Shown: in pieces, positions 1-12,041 of the stretch
Position numbering within the stretch: the first letter of the stretch is position 1
How the letters are laid out: each line of letters begins with the position of its first letter
DNA from: Artemisia argyi
Lineage: Eukaryota > Streptophyta > Magnoliopsida > Asterales > Asteraceae
DNA: 64,000 bases
Reading direction: 5' to 3'
NCBI GenBank assembly: GCA_030686995.1
Contig: CM060703.1
Coordinates: forward strand, 4,434,501 to 4,498,500
Notes under the pieces: model-generated
The model's database searches: none
Told to the model about the DNA's origin: nothing
The model's input: only the letters and a program-made list of their open reading frames with translations
Made by a program: the position numbers and the translations under genes

Positions 1-180
1 ATTATATATAGTATAAAAATGAAGTCTTTTCCAAGACATATATTCTTCTAATATAAGTGACATTGACATCCATATCATAAATATTCATGACAATGTTAAA
101 ATTATGTATTTGTTATTTTATTTATTCATTTATTTATTTTACAACATATAATTACAGCTCAAACTATTTATCAAACAATT

Positions 181-425
181 TGGTTATGTGTGGCAGAAGT
201 AGCTGTGAGCAGTAGCAGTGAGCTGTAGTCACAACTCACTACTCACCGCTCACAGCTTCTTAAAGAAGCATTGGAAAAATAAATTTTCCTAAAAAATAGC
301 AAAGCTCACCACTTTTTAACCAAATGAACAATAAAAATCAAAAAGCTTATTTCTCACCACTCATCGTCCCAAAAAGCTCCAAAAAGCTCTGCGCTATAAA
401 ATAAAAAAAGCTATACCTGGCTACG
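181..425. repeat. MITE-like repeat with AGTAGC/GAGC motifs
   Basis: The segment begins GGTTATGTGTGGCAG and ends near AGCTATACCTGGCTA, so the ends are roughly inverted. It is full of AGCAGTAGCAGTGAGC-like runs on the left and complementary GCTC-rich runs on the right. It resembles the better-defined element at 45613-45894 in its ends and its AGTAGCAGTAGC motif. I could not find a clear target duplication, so the borders are approximate. Confidence 0.4.
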
Positions 426-718
426 TTATTAGATATCAACTTACTCCTGTCTATCTGTGTAAATTACCACTTTGAATGATTCTCATGTAACTACCATATG
501 TTAGATGCTTTCTTATCTTCTTATTCAATAAAGCATCTTTGCAATATATGATTCACGTTTGTATCTTCGTCGACTGAATATATGCAAAATGTCTATTCAA
601 ACATATGCTTTAGAAAGCTTCTTAAATTTTACAAGAATAATTTAAAAATAAGTGTTCACAAAATTATAGGAAAAGGTATCCAAAAAAGTTGAGATATATA
701 ATGCATAACTTATAGAGT

Positions 719-720
<2 letters not shown>

Positions 721-767
<47 letters not shown>
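721..767. repeat. Poly-T run of 47
   Basis: Uninterrupted T run. Similar long A or T runs recur at 2665-2715, 5552-5594, 21537-21573, 27293-27335 and 51936-51982. It could be the tail of an old retroposon on the minus strand or replication slippage. Length in the real genome is uncertain because such runs assemble poorly. Confidence 0.9.
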
Positions 768-773
<6 letters not shown>

Positions 774-2660
774 ATTTTGGTGTAAACAACATTACTTTAA
801 TTTTGTTGTATGTAAACATACCAGTAAACTGTAAACACATTTTTGATATAGAATTGTTCATGAATATGGTGTTGTGGCAATTCACAATATAACGAGACAT
901 ATATATGATGATTAGAAAGCTCATTCGTTAATTGACCATACCATATATACACTCTCCAAACTAATGTGAGTAAAGATGCATATTATTGTATGCTATACTA
1001 GTTATAATACATGTGCACGCACAGGGTTTTTAAAATTTCTTTTTGATTATATATTATTATCGATTAAGAAATGAATCACTTAACATATTTCAAATGGTTT
1101 TACTTTGTGGACTAAAAATAAAAAAACTATATGTATATATGTTATAATCTACTTATTATTTTAGCATAATGCTTTTGGATTAAAAATAATATTTTATTAT
1201 TCAAGCAAAATCACATGACGATACTTGACTTGCATAAGATGTTAGTGATATATGCTTTTAGTTTTGCTAACCCGTGATATCAATTTACGATGTGTTTTGT
1301 AATTGTGGTATTTCTTTTACTTATAGCATATTTAGATAGCTTTGAAGATTGATTTATTTCCTTGATTATGAATAACCATCATACCATGTTTACCAATGTA
1401 CATTTTTGTTTGAAAAATTATATTTTCATAAGTTTGTGCTATTTACTTCTCATGTTTGATCATAAAATTACCAAATTAACATAGATGCTTATACTATAGC
1501 TTTTTTATTACATAAAGAGAAACAAAAAAAGATGTAATGGTAGAATACGTTTATTTATAAGGTATAAGAATAATTTTTCTGTGAGACCGAATTATATAAG
1601 GAAATTATTATTACTTGCATAAGTAAATTATAAATGCATGGAAAAAACAGCAAAGAGTACACTCCGCAAGTCTTTTAGGATTGTTTGAATCCTTACCGAC
1701 CTTTCACTTTAGTGCAACTTTCTTCACAATTAGCCTAAATCATCAATGTAAAAAACACCCATATTTTAGCCCGTTGGTTGACACCCATAGTGTTATCAAT
1801 GACAACAAACACCTCCTAAGTTTCATTAACTTATTCAAAGACACTTGCTAAGAATTCCTACCGTAAAGTTCCTCATATAGGCACTAAAACACATCTTTGG
1901 TACATTAAAATACATTCATGTATTATCTAAATTAGCAACTCAACTTAATTATGCATTCGTACCTTGAGCAGGCGTAGATAATCCTTCAACGACAATCATG
2001 TGTTGATACTTAATCCTCCTCTAAAAAATGCACACAACAAATTGCTTTGCATTTTAGTATGTACGATAAGATCATAAAACCGCAAACACCACTAACATGT
2101 TGCATTATAGTGAGGATAACAACAAAGTTAGTCCTAATATCAAATAAGAAAACTTCAGATTAGAACTAAAGGGGTGTTTGGATATGCTTATTAGCTTATT
2201 CAATTATTATAACACAATAAGTTTATGATAAAGCTTTAAGCTTTTTTGAGAAGCTTAATAAAAAAACCACTGAACTCACAACTAATTCTAACATAGCGTA
2301 GTATGTTTATAGTAAAAACACAAATATTAAGTGTAGAAATTTTCAATAAAATATTAAAAAAAAAGTTACTAAAAGTTGGTGTGTATAAAAAAAAAAGTTA
2401 AACCATAAAAAAAGTTACTAAAAACTATCAGCTAGATAAGGCATAAGTCAAAGTTCTGTTGAGGTTTCTTTCGGATTTTATTCAGAAGCAAAAAGAGGTT
2501 AACACATAAATCATACGTATAGAAGAATGGTTGTATCTCACATCCGTGATTACCAACTCAATAACATTATCGCAATTTAGTAACGTAATAACCTGATTAA
2601 TATATTTGTTTAATAATTCTCATGTACATACTTTTTATTCCTCTACAACAGCCAACTCTT

Positions 2661-2664
<4 letters not shown>

Positions 2665-2715
<51 letters not shown>
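2665..2715. repeat. Poly-T run of 51
   Basis: Uninterrupted T run, the longest homopolymer in the window. No retroposon body is recognisable next to it. Confidence 0.9.
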
Positions 2716-2718
<3 letters not shown>

Positions 2719-3917
2719 GATGAAACGTCACGTTAATGAATAAAGTTAGGTTATCACCCACGTAGTTTTTCTTTTTTTGATTTAGGAGGTGATTGTTATT
2801 AAATAAGGATTGTCATGCGTGCATTTTTTTTTATAATTTAAGGAGAACACCTTCATTAAACAATGACTATCTAACCCATGTGTTTGTTTGTTTGTTTGTT
2901 TTTTGTTTTTTTTTTAATAATTAGCTTTGTATAACATTTTTAACTGATAGACATGTTGAGGTTGATGTTGTTCTTTAACTTTAACTACTGATATCATGTT
3001 GTACAAAATGTGCGAGTTTAGTAGCACATAATGAGCGTTGATAAAGTTAAATTATGCTCCATAAAGTTTTTAAAATGTTTTTATGGATATCCATATATAA
3101 ATTTCAAATAACAATTTTATGAGTCGTTGTTATAAGTTGAATCGCGTATATTTATTTCATATCACACTAACTCGTGCTTACCATTTGATATTTATATTCC
3201 CGTTACTAATAATTTAGCAGTATTTAATATTCAAACCCGTGTACGCATAAATTAAACTTTTAAATAATATAACATGAGTCCTTATTTAAAAAAAAAATAT
3301 TTTTGAAAAGTCTAAAACTAACATTAGTTTAAAAATTATTTAACTTGTATTAAAACTAATTCGCATATTTACCAAATTTTGTAATTTTAATGATGAAAGT
3401 CTAAAAATTAATACTAATAACCATGTAATTTTAAACAAAGTTAATATTATAAAGTATAGGGGGTACAAAGTGTAAGGGGTTATTTGTATTTTTTCTAAAG
3501 TTATTAAAAAAGATGGAAACTTGTAATTTTACACTTAGCTCTATATAATTTATTTAAAATTCAAACACCAAAGTTTTATTAATTACTTCCTCTCTTTTTA
3601 AGTTTTTGTTTTCATAAATTTGACACACTATATTTTTATACATTTTTTTTCCTAACCAAATTTCTCCACCAAATTAATTAAGTTTGACCAAAATCAATTT
3701 AATTTTGACTTTTTATTGACCAATCATATTGCTCGATTTCGCCTACATATGGCAAAATTGAGCTCTCCTATTGGTCTAATTTCTTTTTCAATAAGAAGGG
3801 ATTTGCAGAAACACTCCGAAATGATGTAATTCTTTTATTATATAAAAGATACTGATTGAGAATTAGATTCCCATTTGGAAAGTGCGCAGGAATAATGCAT
3901 ATTGTGCACTAACACAC

Positions 3918-3926
3918 TATAAATAA
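3918..3926 (+). promoter_or_regulatory. TATA box of the EF-hand gene
   Basis: TATAAATAA lies 75 bp before the ATG at 4001, which leaves room for a start site near 3950 and a leader of about 50 bases. It is the best TATA match just upstream of this gene. Confidence 0.6.
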
Positions 3927-4000
3927 GGAGCACACACATGTACATTAATCATCATAAGCCTCTACACTAAAGAGCAAAAAACATTTATCACAAAAGCAAT

Positions 4001-4282
4001 ATGGTGCGTAACTCAAAAACACCTAATATTGAGAAACTTCCCATCACACTCAATGAGCAACAAATGTTAGCTTACTTCCAGAACCAAGATGTGAATAAAG
4101 ATGGGAAGCTTTCTTGGGATGAGCTGAAAAAAGCTTTTAGTGACCTCGGTGTGACTTGGGTCAGATGGACTACGTATCGTGCACTTCTGAAAGCAGATGA
4201 CAATGCAGATGGATGCATCGATGCGAAAGAGATGGACAAGCTTATTGAGTTTGTTATCAAACGTAAACTTATTAGCCAGTAA
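4001..4282 (+). CDS. Small two-EF-hand calcium-binding protein
   Basis: The gene encodes 93 residues in one exon. Two canonical EF-hand loops are visible. The first runs from D30 to E41 with D30, N32, D34, G35 and E41 in the calcium positions. The second runs from D66 to E77 with D66, N68, D70, G71, D74 and E77. The helices between them are amphipathic, and W53 and W56 lie in the linker. Proteins of this size with a single EF pair belong to the calmodulin-like/polcalcin-like calcium sensors of plants. They bind Ca2+ and then partner proteins, normally in cytosol or nucleus. There is no signal peptide or membrane segment. The start is supported by a TATA box 75 bp upstream and by the absence of another in-frame ATG nearby. 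The EF-hand call is secure, but the exact subfamily and target are not known. Confidence 0.85.
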   Translation: MVRNSKTPNIEKLPITLNEQQMLAYFQNQDVNKDGKLSWDELKKAFSDLGVTWVRWTTYRALLKADDNADGCIDAKEMDKLIEFVIKRKLISQ

Positions 4283-5547
4283 GACAGTAACTTTAGTTTA
4301 ACATGCTTAATTTGAATATGACCAGCTTCTAGCTATATGTGAAGTGTTGGTACACATGCATGGTCCCTTCTGTACTTTTTTTCTCTAGAAAAAATAAGTA
4401 GTTAGGGCATGCATCCTCAATGTGATAACTCAACAAAGTTTAATGTAATAGCTTCATCAACGTATATATAATCTCGTTATACATATTATTTATTCTATTA
4501 AAGTATGCATTGCATTATCTTATACGTTGTTCAATGAAAAGCTAAGGAACACAATTTGGTTTGGTGAAGTAGAGTTTAATTGGAGCTTATTGCCCATTAA
4601 ACCCTCATTCTATAATCTATACATTAATTTTAGAGAGATGATATGGTCAAAAAAATTTATAAAAGAAAATTTACACACATATGTGTTAGTTAAATATGGA
4701 GTTTTTCAGGTGACTACTGTACTTTGAAAAAGTAATTCACAAAGTAGCCATTTTAAAAGTAATTAACATAATATTTAGTGTTACTACGGAGTATTTTCTT
4801 ATTAAAGTCATACAAGATCAGAGACAATGATGTTGAGTTGTTCAGCAGACATCGTCCATAATTACACATCTCTATCAATGTCCTCATCTACATCAGTAGC
4901 GTCATTATATTCAATTTGCGACTCATTCATCGGTGATGGGATGATGAACATGATTCCGAATTCACCACGTACTCACAGGAATTTTATGTGTTTCAGTGTT
5001 TGTTTGATGATTCCGACATCAACACCATTTCGGCATCAATGCATCATCGGCCTCCACGTAGAGGAACGACATAAACAAACAACCAACAAGCTACTACCAT
5101 CACAACCAATATTATCAAGGGAATCTAATACCATAACAAATTTAAGTAATAATATGAAAACCATTAGTGTCGTACGTACATATTGACTCGCTCAATTGCA
5201 CAAATAAATCAATTAAACCGACATCGAACATCATTCCTAGTCCAAATTTTATAATGCTTTGTAATCGTTAATTCGTTATATATATGTAGCTCCCATTGAT
5301 GACGTAAGGATAATTACGTAATGATCAATGAGTTGTCAATGTCAAGGACGAAAGAGACAAGGACCTCCATGCAAACAAAGGCAGACGCTCTAAGACTATA
5401 TGTTTATCAAGTGGGTTGGCAACCCAATTGAAAGGCATACGATATAAAAATAATATTTTTAATGAAACAATCTAATCATCCCATCCAATGGCAACTCAAG
5501 TTTGGCAACTTTCAATCTGGCACATGGCAGCTCACAAATGGCTAGTC

Positions 5548-5551
<4 letters not shown>

Positions 5552-5594
<43 letters not shown>
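5552..5594. repeat. Poly-T run of 43
   Basis: Uninterrupted T run between two AT-rich segments, with no flanking coding sequence. Confidence 0.9.
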
Positions 5595-5598
<4 letters not shown>

Positions 5599-6195
5599 CT
5601 TACTATTTTATATTATTAAGTTGTGTTGTTGATAAATGGTAAACAAAATATAGATTGGTTGTATGTATTGATTGTATAGGTGGGGGAAAAAGAAAATAAT
5701 ATTTTAATTAAAGATTGGGTTGCGGTAGATTGTTGATAAACATAGAACATCAAGTGTGCCAACATACCATTTTTCCCTTTTCACTGCTATATTATCCTTT
5801 GGGGACCGATTCTTTAATCATGGATAAAAGAGTAAATAATGATAAATTGATAATAATTAATTATTATGTTAATTACTTTTAGGATTACATGTTTTTGTTA
5901 AATACCTCTTTCAATTACCAAAGTGACTTAAAAAAAACTCGTTAAATATGGTGGATGGAAAAGATAAAAGAAAAGATATCATACAACATGACTAGTTATA
6001 TATATGACTATGTGCATGCATGGGATTTTGTCATAAGTTATACTTAATATGTTTTGATATAAGCTACAATACATTTAAAATTCTAATTATTTGTGCATAA
6101 AAATTATATATTATCGGTTTTAACAATGTGAATTTCTATTTGGTAGATTTCTTTTTTGACATAGTAAAACATGGCTGGATAGAGTTGTTAAATAA

Positions 6196-6196
<1 letters not shown>

Positions 6197-6280
<84 letters not shown>
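6197..6280. repeat. (ATT)n microsatellite
   Basis: About 28 uninterrupted ATT units lie just left of the LTR retrotransposon. Such a tract is likely to vary in length between individuals. Confidence 0.95.
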
Positions 6281-6389
6281 GTATGTAAAATCTTTTAAAC
6301 TTATATAGTTATAATACATGTGCACGTGCGGGTTTTTACATAAGCTTTTCATTATGTATTAATATTGTATTCCATTTTTTTTTATCAAC

Positions 6390-7360
6390 TGTATGCCATA
6401 CCTGATTTCTACACCCCTAAGTTTGCTATTGCTAAAAGACCCTCATATCATGAACCTTAATCACTTGAAGGGTGAACGTAAATAGTTGTGGATAGATCTA
6501 TTAGGGACTGACAATCCCCATTTGATTTAGCTATAATGAGTGACCAGGCGCACTTTATTTAAAACTTATAGGTAAATAGCAAAAACCTATCAGAGGGCCA
6601 TTGTTATTTTCCGTCATGTTTGATTGATGTGACCAGTTAATCGTTGAGTGTCATGAGGCTTAGAGAAATCAAGTAGTAGTGTTGTGGTCATGACACAGAC
6701 TACAATAACTAATGTTTTCAAACGACCAAATTGTGTTTAATATATAGGATAAAAATCACTTTTACTTGGCAAATTATAACTATTTTGATGTTGACCCAGT
6801 TAGGGCAAACCAACCAACCATTTTGATGTTGACCCAGTTAGGGCAAACCAACCAACCATTTTTTATGATTGACCCAGTAAGGGCAAACCAACGAACTCTT
6901 GTATGTTAACTTTGATTTTGATAAATCAACTGTTTTTTTTACTATAAACACTATGGATTTACTCTCACTTTGATTTTGATAATAAATCGTTTATTATGAC
7001 TACTATGGACTCACAAACTCTTTTGATTCTTTGAAATCAACTACTCTACTTATAAACTCTATGAACTCACCAACCTTTGTGTTGACACTTCTAGCATGTG
7101 TTTATCTCAGGTCCATAATGAGCATGGATGGTACGGAGGAGCACAGATTCTTACAAAGGCTATAAATCTTGCTATCATTTGAAAATATATTTAACAAACT
7201 TTGAAAACACTGGGGCCTCATTTTGAAAACTCTGATATTCGAATGATAAATGTTTTAAAATGACTAAATTGATAATCATTTTCTACGGAAAAACTGTGAG
7301 CTATGAAGTAACACCCAATCTTTATTCCGCTGCAAATATTTTAAAATTGGGGGTGTTACA
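6390..7360 (+). repeat. 5' LTR
   Basis: Begins TGTATGCC and ends GGTGTTACA. It matches 9804-10675 base for base over long stretches. It contains about three tandem copies (6777-6893) of a unit with GTTGACCCAGTTAGGGC and ACCAACC, of which only one and a half remain in the right LTR. As the left LTR it should hold the element's promoter. Confidence 0.88.
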
Positions 7361-7363
7361 GAT

Positions 7364-7375
7364 TGGCATCAGAGC
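7364..7375 (+). other. Primer-binding site, initiator-Met tRNA
   Basis: TGGCATCAGAGC starts three bases after the 5' LTR. It differs at one base from the usual plant initiator-Met tRNA complement TGGTATCAGAGC, which primes minus-strand DNA synthesis in many plant LTR elements. Confidence 0.85.
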
Positions 7376-7620
7376 CTTGGTTATAGCGAAACAGGTCTAA
7401 TCTAGATCCAAACTATAACCGTTTTTACAAAAAAAACATTTTATAGCCTTACACTCTCCGTGCCCTTCGTGTCTACAGACTGCCATGCTCAGTACATTAC
7501 CTGTTAATATCATTCTACATGTTTAGAAATTACTCTCACACAATTATTATTTCATCCGTACTATTATATCTTTAACGTAAAAGTTACTCCTAAAATGCTA
7601 TTCTCGGTTACTACAGTAAC

Positions 7621-8457
7621 ATGTCTCATGAAACTTCCGTGAATGTTGAAACTACTCTCCGTAATACTATTACATCACCTATCAACAAAAATCCCCCGAA
7701 TACTGAAGACCCTCACGTACAAATATCACAACCCCAGCTTAATATAGAAATCACTAAGAAATCACTTCCATCGTCACCTATTCGTTCACCTTTACATCAA
7801 AGACTTAGGAGATCTACTGAATCATATGAAGATTTGATTGGTGGTCATGCAACATTCAAAATGGGACAAAGTTCACGCCAAGAGATGCCGTGGAAGGATG
7901 TTGAGCCAAATTCTCCGTTAAATAATACTTCAGATTCCTCAATACCAGATATTCCAAATAATTTATCCTCACCTAATTCACCCGACTACAATATAAGCAC
8001 ACCTGACTCAATATGGAATCTTATTTATCGACAAGCCAGCATATTAGATGCTCACACAGAACAGCTAGAAGGGTTACAACCAACTCAATTTGAATGGTAC
8101 GACCGTAACCTTGATGCATTGTTCAAAAGAGCGGATGCTGAAAGACGAGCAATGTGTGAATTAGGAATAAAGATTAATGAGATAAAGGACAACACCAACC
8201 AGGAGCTTGGAAGCTTGGATTCCAGGATCCGTTATGCAAGAAGAGAACACGGTCATACACATGGTAGAGTTGAAGATATTGAAAGAACCCTATGGATGGC
8301 CAGAGACACAGCCAGAAACCAGGGTCAAAATATTGCCGCATTAGAGACTATGTTGGCAAATCAAATGAACATGTGTCAGGAACGTTTCTTAAACATGGAG
8401 GCAGCACAACTTGAACTTGAGAAAGAAGTTAGATATTTACGTCAGAGGCGTAATTAA
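7621..8457 (+). CDS. Retrotransposon ORF1, coiled-coil protein of unknown role
   Basis: The frame encodes 278 residues and is the first long one after the primer-binding site. The first 120 residues are Ser/Pro/Asn/Thr-rich and probably disordered, with several S-P pairs. The second half, from about residue 130, is charged and helical with heptad-like spacing, ending in the basic YLRQRRN. This suggests a long coiled coil and self-assembly, as expected of a gag-like or structural protein. I see no zinc knuckle (CCHC), protease or polymerase motif. Its place at the 5' side of the element fits a gag replacement. The frame is intact over 837 bases, which argues that it is or was recently under selection. 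I do not recognise the family. Confidence 0.6.
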   Translation: MSHETSVNVETTLRNTITSPINKNPPNTEDPHVQISQPQLNIEITKKSLPSSPIRSPLHQRLRRSTESYEDLIGGHATFKMGQSSRQEMPWKDVEPNSPLNNTSDSSIPDIPNNLSSPNSPDYNISTPDSIWNLIYRQASILDAHTEQLEGLQPTQFEWYDRNLDALFKRADAERRAMCELGIKINEIKDNTNQELGSLDSRIRYARREHGHTHGRVEDIERTLWMARDTARNQGQNIAALETMLANQMNMCQERFLNMEAAQLELEKEVRYLRQRRN

Positions 8458-9138
8458 TCTTAAGTTTACAAGTACCATTGTTGTACCTACTAAACCAGAT
8501 AGATTTGGTTAGTATTTCATGTAATGTTCAATAAATCTGAACCTTTCAGAACTCGTAATCAAATCATGATGTATAATAACCTCCTTTTCTGTTACATCTC
8601 TCTGTTACGAATCAATCGTTTCTTTCGTATCAAACATGCATATAATAAATCCTCATACCTTCATGCAAAAATCTCATCATTTGTTACCTCCCTTGATAAA
8701 CAAATGACTCCACGTAGATCTATGACATATTAATAAAAGACCTTGTACTAATTGTTTTACAAAAACAATCAGTCAAGTTATTAATATTATGTTAACTTCT
8801 ACAATGTAATTCAAATCTACCGTAAGATTTCTTACAATTGTTAAGATTTCTTAAACATACAGTAATTAACCAGAAACCAAAGGATTGTCTAAAAATAAAT
8901 TTTCAAGAGAGAACTTGAAAAATGGAGAGAAATTTATTTTAGTAGACAAATCCGTTTGATCCTTAGTAATCTCATATCAAGAGTTGATTATTTATCTATG
9001 ATACAACACAGACATATCTTGAAATTAGATTACAGTAGGGATTCAATTCAGTCTATCATCAATGAAATAATTAGCTTAATTTGAATTATTCTGACATCAG
9101 ATGGATTCTAAGTTGAGTTTCATTAATGATTTCAGAAG

Positions 9139-9819
9139 ATGGACAACGTGAACAATACATATACTCCATCATCATCAAAAATCACCATGACTACTGAAGC
9201 CGTCAAGAAATTGGTAACCAACATCGTGTCAGTAGTACTCGAAGGGACTACCATAGTTTATCCAAGAGGAGAGACGGATATATCCAATAAGCATGAAAGC
9301 TGCATGGAATATAGGCCGACCCACTTTAAAACTCCAGAAAGAATGACTAACCCTACCATCACCCATAACCAAGGAATTAGGCAAGGAGTTATACCTAATG
9401 GAAATAAACAAAAGCAAAAACTCATTGAAATAGGAACCAACAACCCCATCTACTGCAATTTCACCAATGCTCAAGACTGCTATCGTAAACATCTGGAAGA
9501 TCGTATCAACTATCATTGTCAGCTGGAATGCAAACAAAAAGCTAATAGAGACTGCCTTGCCACACCTGTTACCAAAAGTCGTTATCGTGGAAGTAAACCC
9601 CTGTTAGTCATAGCCCCATTTTTCTCATTTAATTGTTTTATAAACTCTTTGGGGGAGATACATGCTCAACTACTTGCTTTTACTTTCATAAGTATTTTAA
9701 ACTATTTACGTAATTATTGTGGGACCATAGCCCACCATTTTATACATTTTATATCTCATGGAGAGATAACTGCTATAAACATGATTACAAGTGACTTATC
9801 AACTGTATGCTATACCTGA
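9139..9819 (+). pseudogene. Retrotransposon ORF2, collapsed gag-pol remnant
   Basis: The frame encodes 226 residues and runs 16 bases into the 3' LTR. Residues 17-35 (MTTEAVKKLVTNIV...) resemble the start of many plant Ty3/gypsy gag proteins. A short stretch near residues 140-150 (TPVTKSRYRG) resembles the 'PVARSPYRLAP' segment just before the reverse transcriptase fingers. Everything expected between and after these is missing, so the frame looks like a gag-pol that lost most of its domains by internal deletion. The last 70 residues are hydrophobic and unlike any pol domain. A G-rich tract at 9651-9657 looks like a polypurine tract but lies about 145 bases too far from the 3' LTR. These resemblances are weak. 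The element's position makes the assignment likelier than the sequence alone does. Confidence 0.45.
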
Positions 9820-10675
9820 TTTCTACACCCCTAAGTTTGCTATTGCTAAAAGACCCTCATATCATGAACCTTAATCACTTGAAGGGTGAACGTAAATAGT
9901 TGTGGATAGATCTATTAGGGACTGACAATCCCCGTTTGGTTTAGCTATGATGAGCGACCAGGCGCACTTTATTTAAAACTTATAGGTAAATAGCAAAAAC
10001 CTATCAGAGGGCCATTGTTATTTTCCGTCATGTTTGATTGATGTGACCAGTTAATCGTTGAGTGTCATGAGGCTTAGAGAAATCAAGTAGTAGTGTTGTG
10101 GTCATGACACAGACTACAATAACTAATGTTTTCAAACGACCAAATTGTGTTTACTATATAGGAGAAAAATCACTTTTACTTGGCAAATTATAACCATTTT
10201 GATGTTGACCCAGTTAGGGCAAACCAACCAACCATTTTGATGTTGACCCACTTTTACTATAAACACTATGGATTTACTCTCACTTTGATTTTGATAATAA
10301 ATCGTTTATTATGACTACTATGGACTCACAAAATCTTTTGATTCTTTGAAATCAACTACTCTACTTATAAACTCTATGAACTCACCAACCTTTGTGTTGA
10401 CACTTCTAGCATGTGTTTATCTCAGGTCCATAATGAGCATGGATGGTACGGAGGAGCACGGATTCTTACAAAGGCTATAAATCTTGCTATCATTCGCAAA
10501 TATATTTAACAAACTTTGAAAACACTGGGACCTCATTTTGAAAACTCTGATATTCGAATGATAAATGTTTTAAAATGACTAAATTGATAATCATTTTCTA
10601 CGGAAAAACTGTGAGCTATGAAGTAACACCCAATCTTTATTCCGCTGCAAATATTTTAAAATTGGGGTTGTTACA
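9804..10675 (+). repeat. 3' LTR
   Basis: Begins TGTATGCT and ends GTTGTTACA. It is the direct repeat of 6390-7360 with a deletion of about 100 bases, which joins GTTGACCCA to the later CTTTTACTATAAACAC. Few single-base differences separate the copies over the rest. Confidence 0.88.
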
Positions 10676-11622
10676 TGTAGTTGCATAATAGTTCATAATA
10701 GCTTAATCTAGTGTTAAATTAGCTTAATAATACAATTAGTAGTAGATCTAAGTAGTTCAAATTGGATTTGGTCAAAGTAGAGAATGCATTAAATAGTCAA
10801 CTGATTCATGTTTTGAGTTTCTAATAGCTGCTGATCTTAGCTTCATTTAGAGTAGCATTTGATAGATTAGGATAGGGCTTTTGCTGATTTTAGACACTTA
10901 GTAGTGCAGAGTAACTTTTGCCCCCTTTACTTTTTATTTTCAGCTTATTAGAAGTGCTTTTCATGGACTGCAAGTTAGTAGCATAGAACCTATTTTCTGT
11001 CATAAGTTTAGGCCTGCAGTAGTACTATTTAGCTCATAGCATTAGCTTAGTTGTGATTTTTGAGTTCCATTAGATAGCTTGTTAGTAATTACTTTGTACT
11101 TTTGCTTCTGGCTTATTTTAGTGGACTGTTGCTTAATGCTCTTGCTTATTGAAACTGCTTATTGCATTCTTATATCTGTTTCTGAGTTTCAATTGATCAT
11201 AACTGAGCATATTTGAGTTTATTAGAGTACTGAGTTTCTGTATTATCAGTTTGGTCACAAATGCTTATTGATAAGCACTTGTGATAAGCTGTTTTCTACT
11301 CAATAAGCATTTATACTGCTTATTTCTTTTTCAAAATTTTTCTCCAAGTTCCTTATAATATTTTAGATTTTCTGTGAATTTTTCATAGTTTTCTGAGTTG
11401 TTTTACTATTTTTCTTAATTTTTCTTGGTTTTTAATCATTTTTTAATACCTTTTAGTAAATAAAAATCAGAAAAAACCTTTAAAAATCCAAAAATATTTT
11501 AGATAATACTTTTATAATATTTTAGATTTTTCAAAGTTGATTTTATACTTTTCCCATTTATTTTTACATTTTCTTTTATTTTTAATTACTTTTTAATTCC
11601 AAAAATAGAAATTAATTCCTAG

Positions 11623-11675
<53 letters not shown>

Positions 11676-12041
11676 TTCTTTTTCTCAAAATTATTTTAAG
11701 TAGTTTAAGATTTTTAGAAATTAATTTCATATTTTTAGGATCATTTTTCATTAAAAGTTACGTTTTTATTTGTACGTTACGTTTTAAACTCGCATTTGAA
11801 TTCCCGTTTTTTAGAATTTAATCAATTGTGCATACATAGCTTGTACATCCTGCATTATTTGTGATTACTTGTCATTATTTGAGTTTATCAATCACTATTT
11901 TCACTTTTCACTTTTCACGACACGATTTGCGAATCGAAATTCACGATTTCATTCAACCTTCGCTGGGAAACGACTCGGGTAATCCGTATTTCTCACGGAT
12001 TTCCTCGATAATTATAAATATATACTAAATTGATTGCTATC
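10676..12041. other. Intergenic, AT-rich, no gene seen
   Basis: No coding frame has support. The stretch contains many TTAG/CTTATT-like short motifs, a run of T-rich sequence, and a TA microsatellite at 11627-11667. The right end abuts the block duplicated at 53991. Confidence 0.6.
11627..11667. repeat. (TA)n microsatellite
   Basis: Roughly 20 TA units followed by a T run. Confidence 0.9.

Larger units (their letters stand above)
1..3900. other. AT-rich intergenic region with repeats
   Basis: I see no coding region here. The stretch holds long homopolymer T runs, a MITE-like segment near 181-425, and several short T-rich tracts between 2760 and 2920. Around 1000-1030 is a tract of the type 'ACTAGTTATAATACATGTGCACG', shared in part with 6300-6335 and seen at many plant repeat edges. 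Everything else is low-complexity AT-rich sequence. Confidence 0.6.
4283..6381. other. Intergenic region, no supported gene
   Basis: After the EF-hand gene there is AT-rich DNA with a 119-codon open frame at 4827-5186. Its composition (Ser/Thr/Met/Ile-rich, no motif) does not support a gene. A poly-T run (5552-5594) and a long ATT microsatellite (6197-6280) are the only clear structures. Confidence 0.6.
6390..10675 (+). mobile_element. Non-autonomous LTR retrotransposon, about 4.3 kb
   Basis: Two direct repeats (6390-7360 and 9804-10675) start with TG and end with CA. They flank a 2.4-kb inside that starts with a primer-binding site. The repeats are almost identical apart from scattered substitutions and one deletion of about 100 bases in the right copy, so the insertion is fairly recent. 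Reverse transcriptase core, RNase H and integrase are absent. Two open frames remain (7621-8457 and 9139-9819). The second looks like joined remains of a Ty3/gypsy gag-pol. The element must depend on enzymes from a relative. No perfect target duplication is visible: TCAAC precedes the left end and TGTAG follows the right end. The shared TTATCAAC before both repeats leaves the left border uncertain by 8 bases. Confidence 0.85.

Noticed and set aside
4827..5186. 119-codon open frame after the EF-hand gene
   Set aside because: No motif, odd composition and no promoter or splice signals. Neither strand gives a convincing protein.
9651..9660. Polypurine tract of the LTR element
   Set aside because: GGGGGAGA lies about 145 bases before the visible 3' LTR, whereas it should be adjacent. 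Upstream of the 5' LTR there is no match to the intervening bases, so the LTR does not start there.
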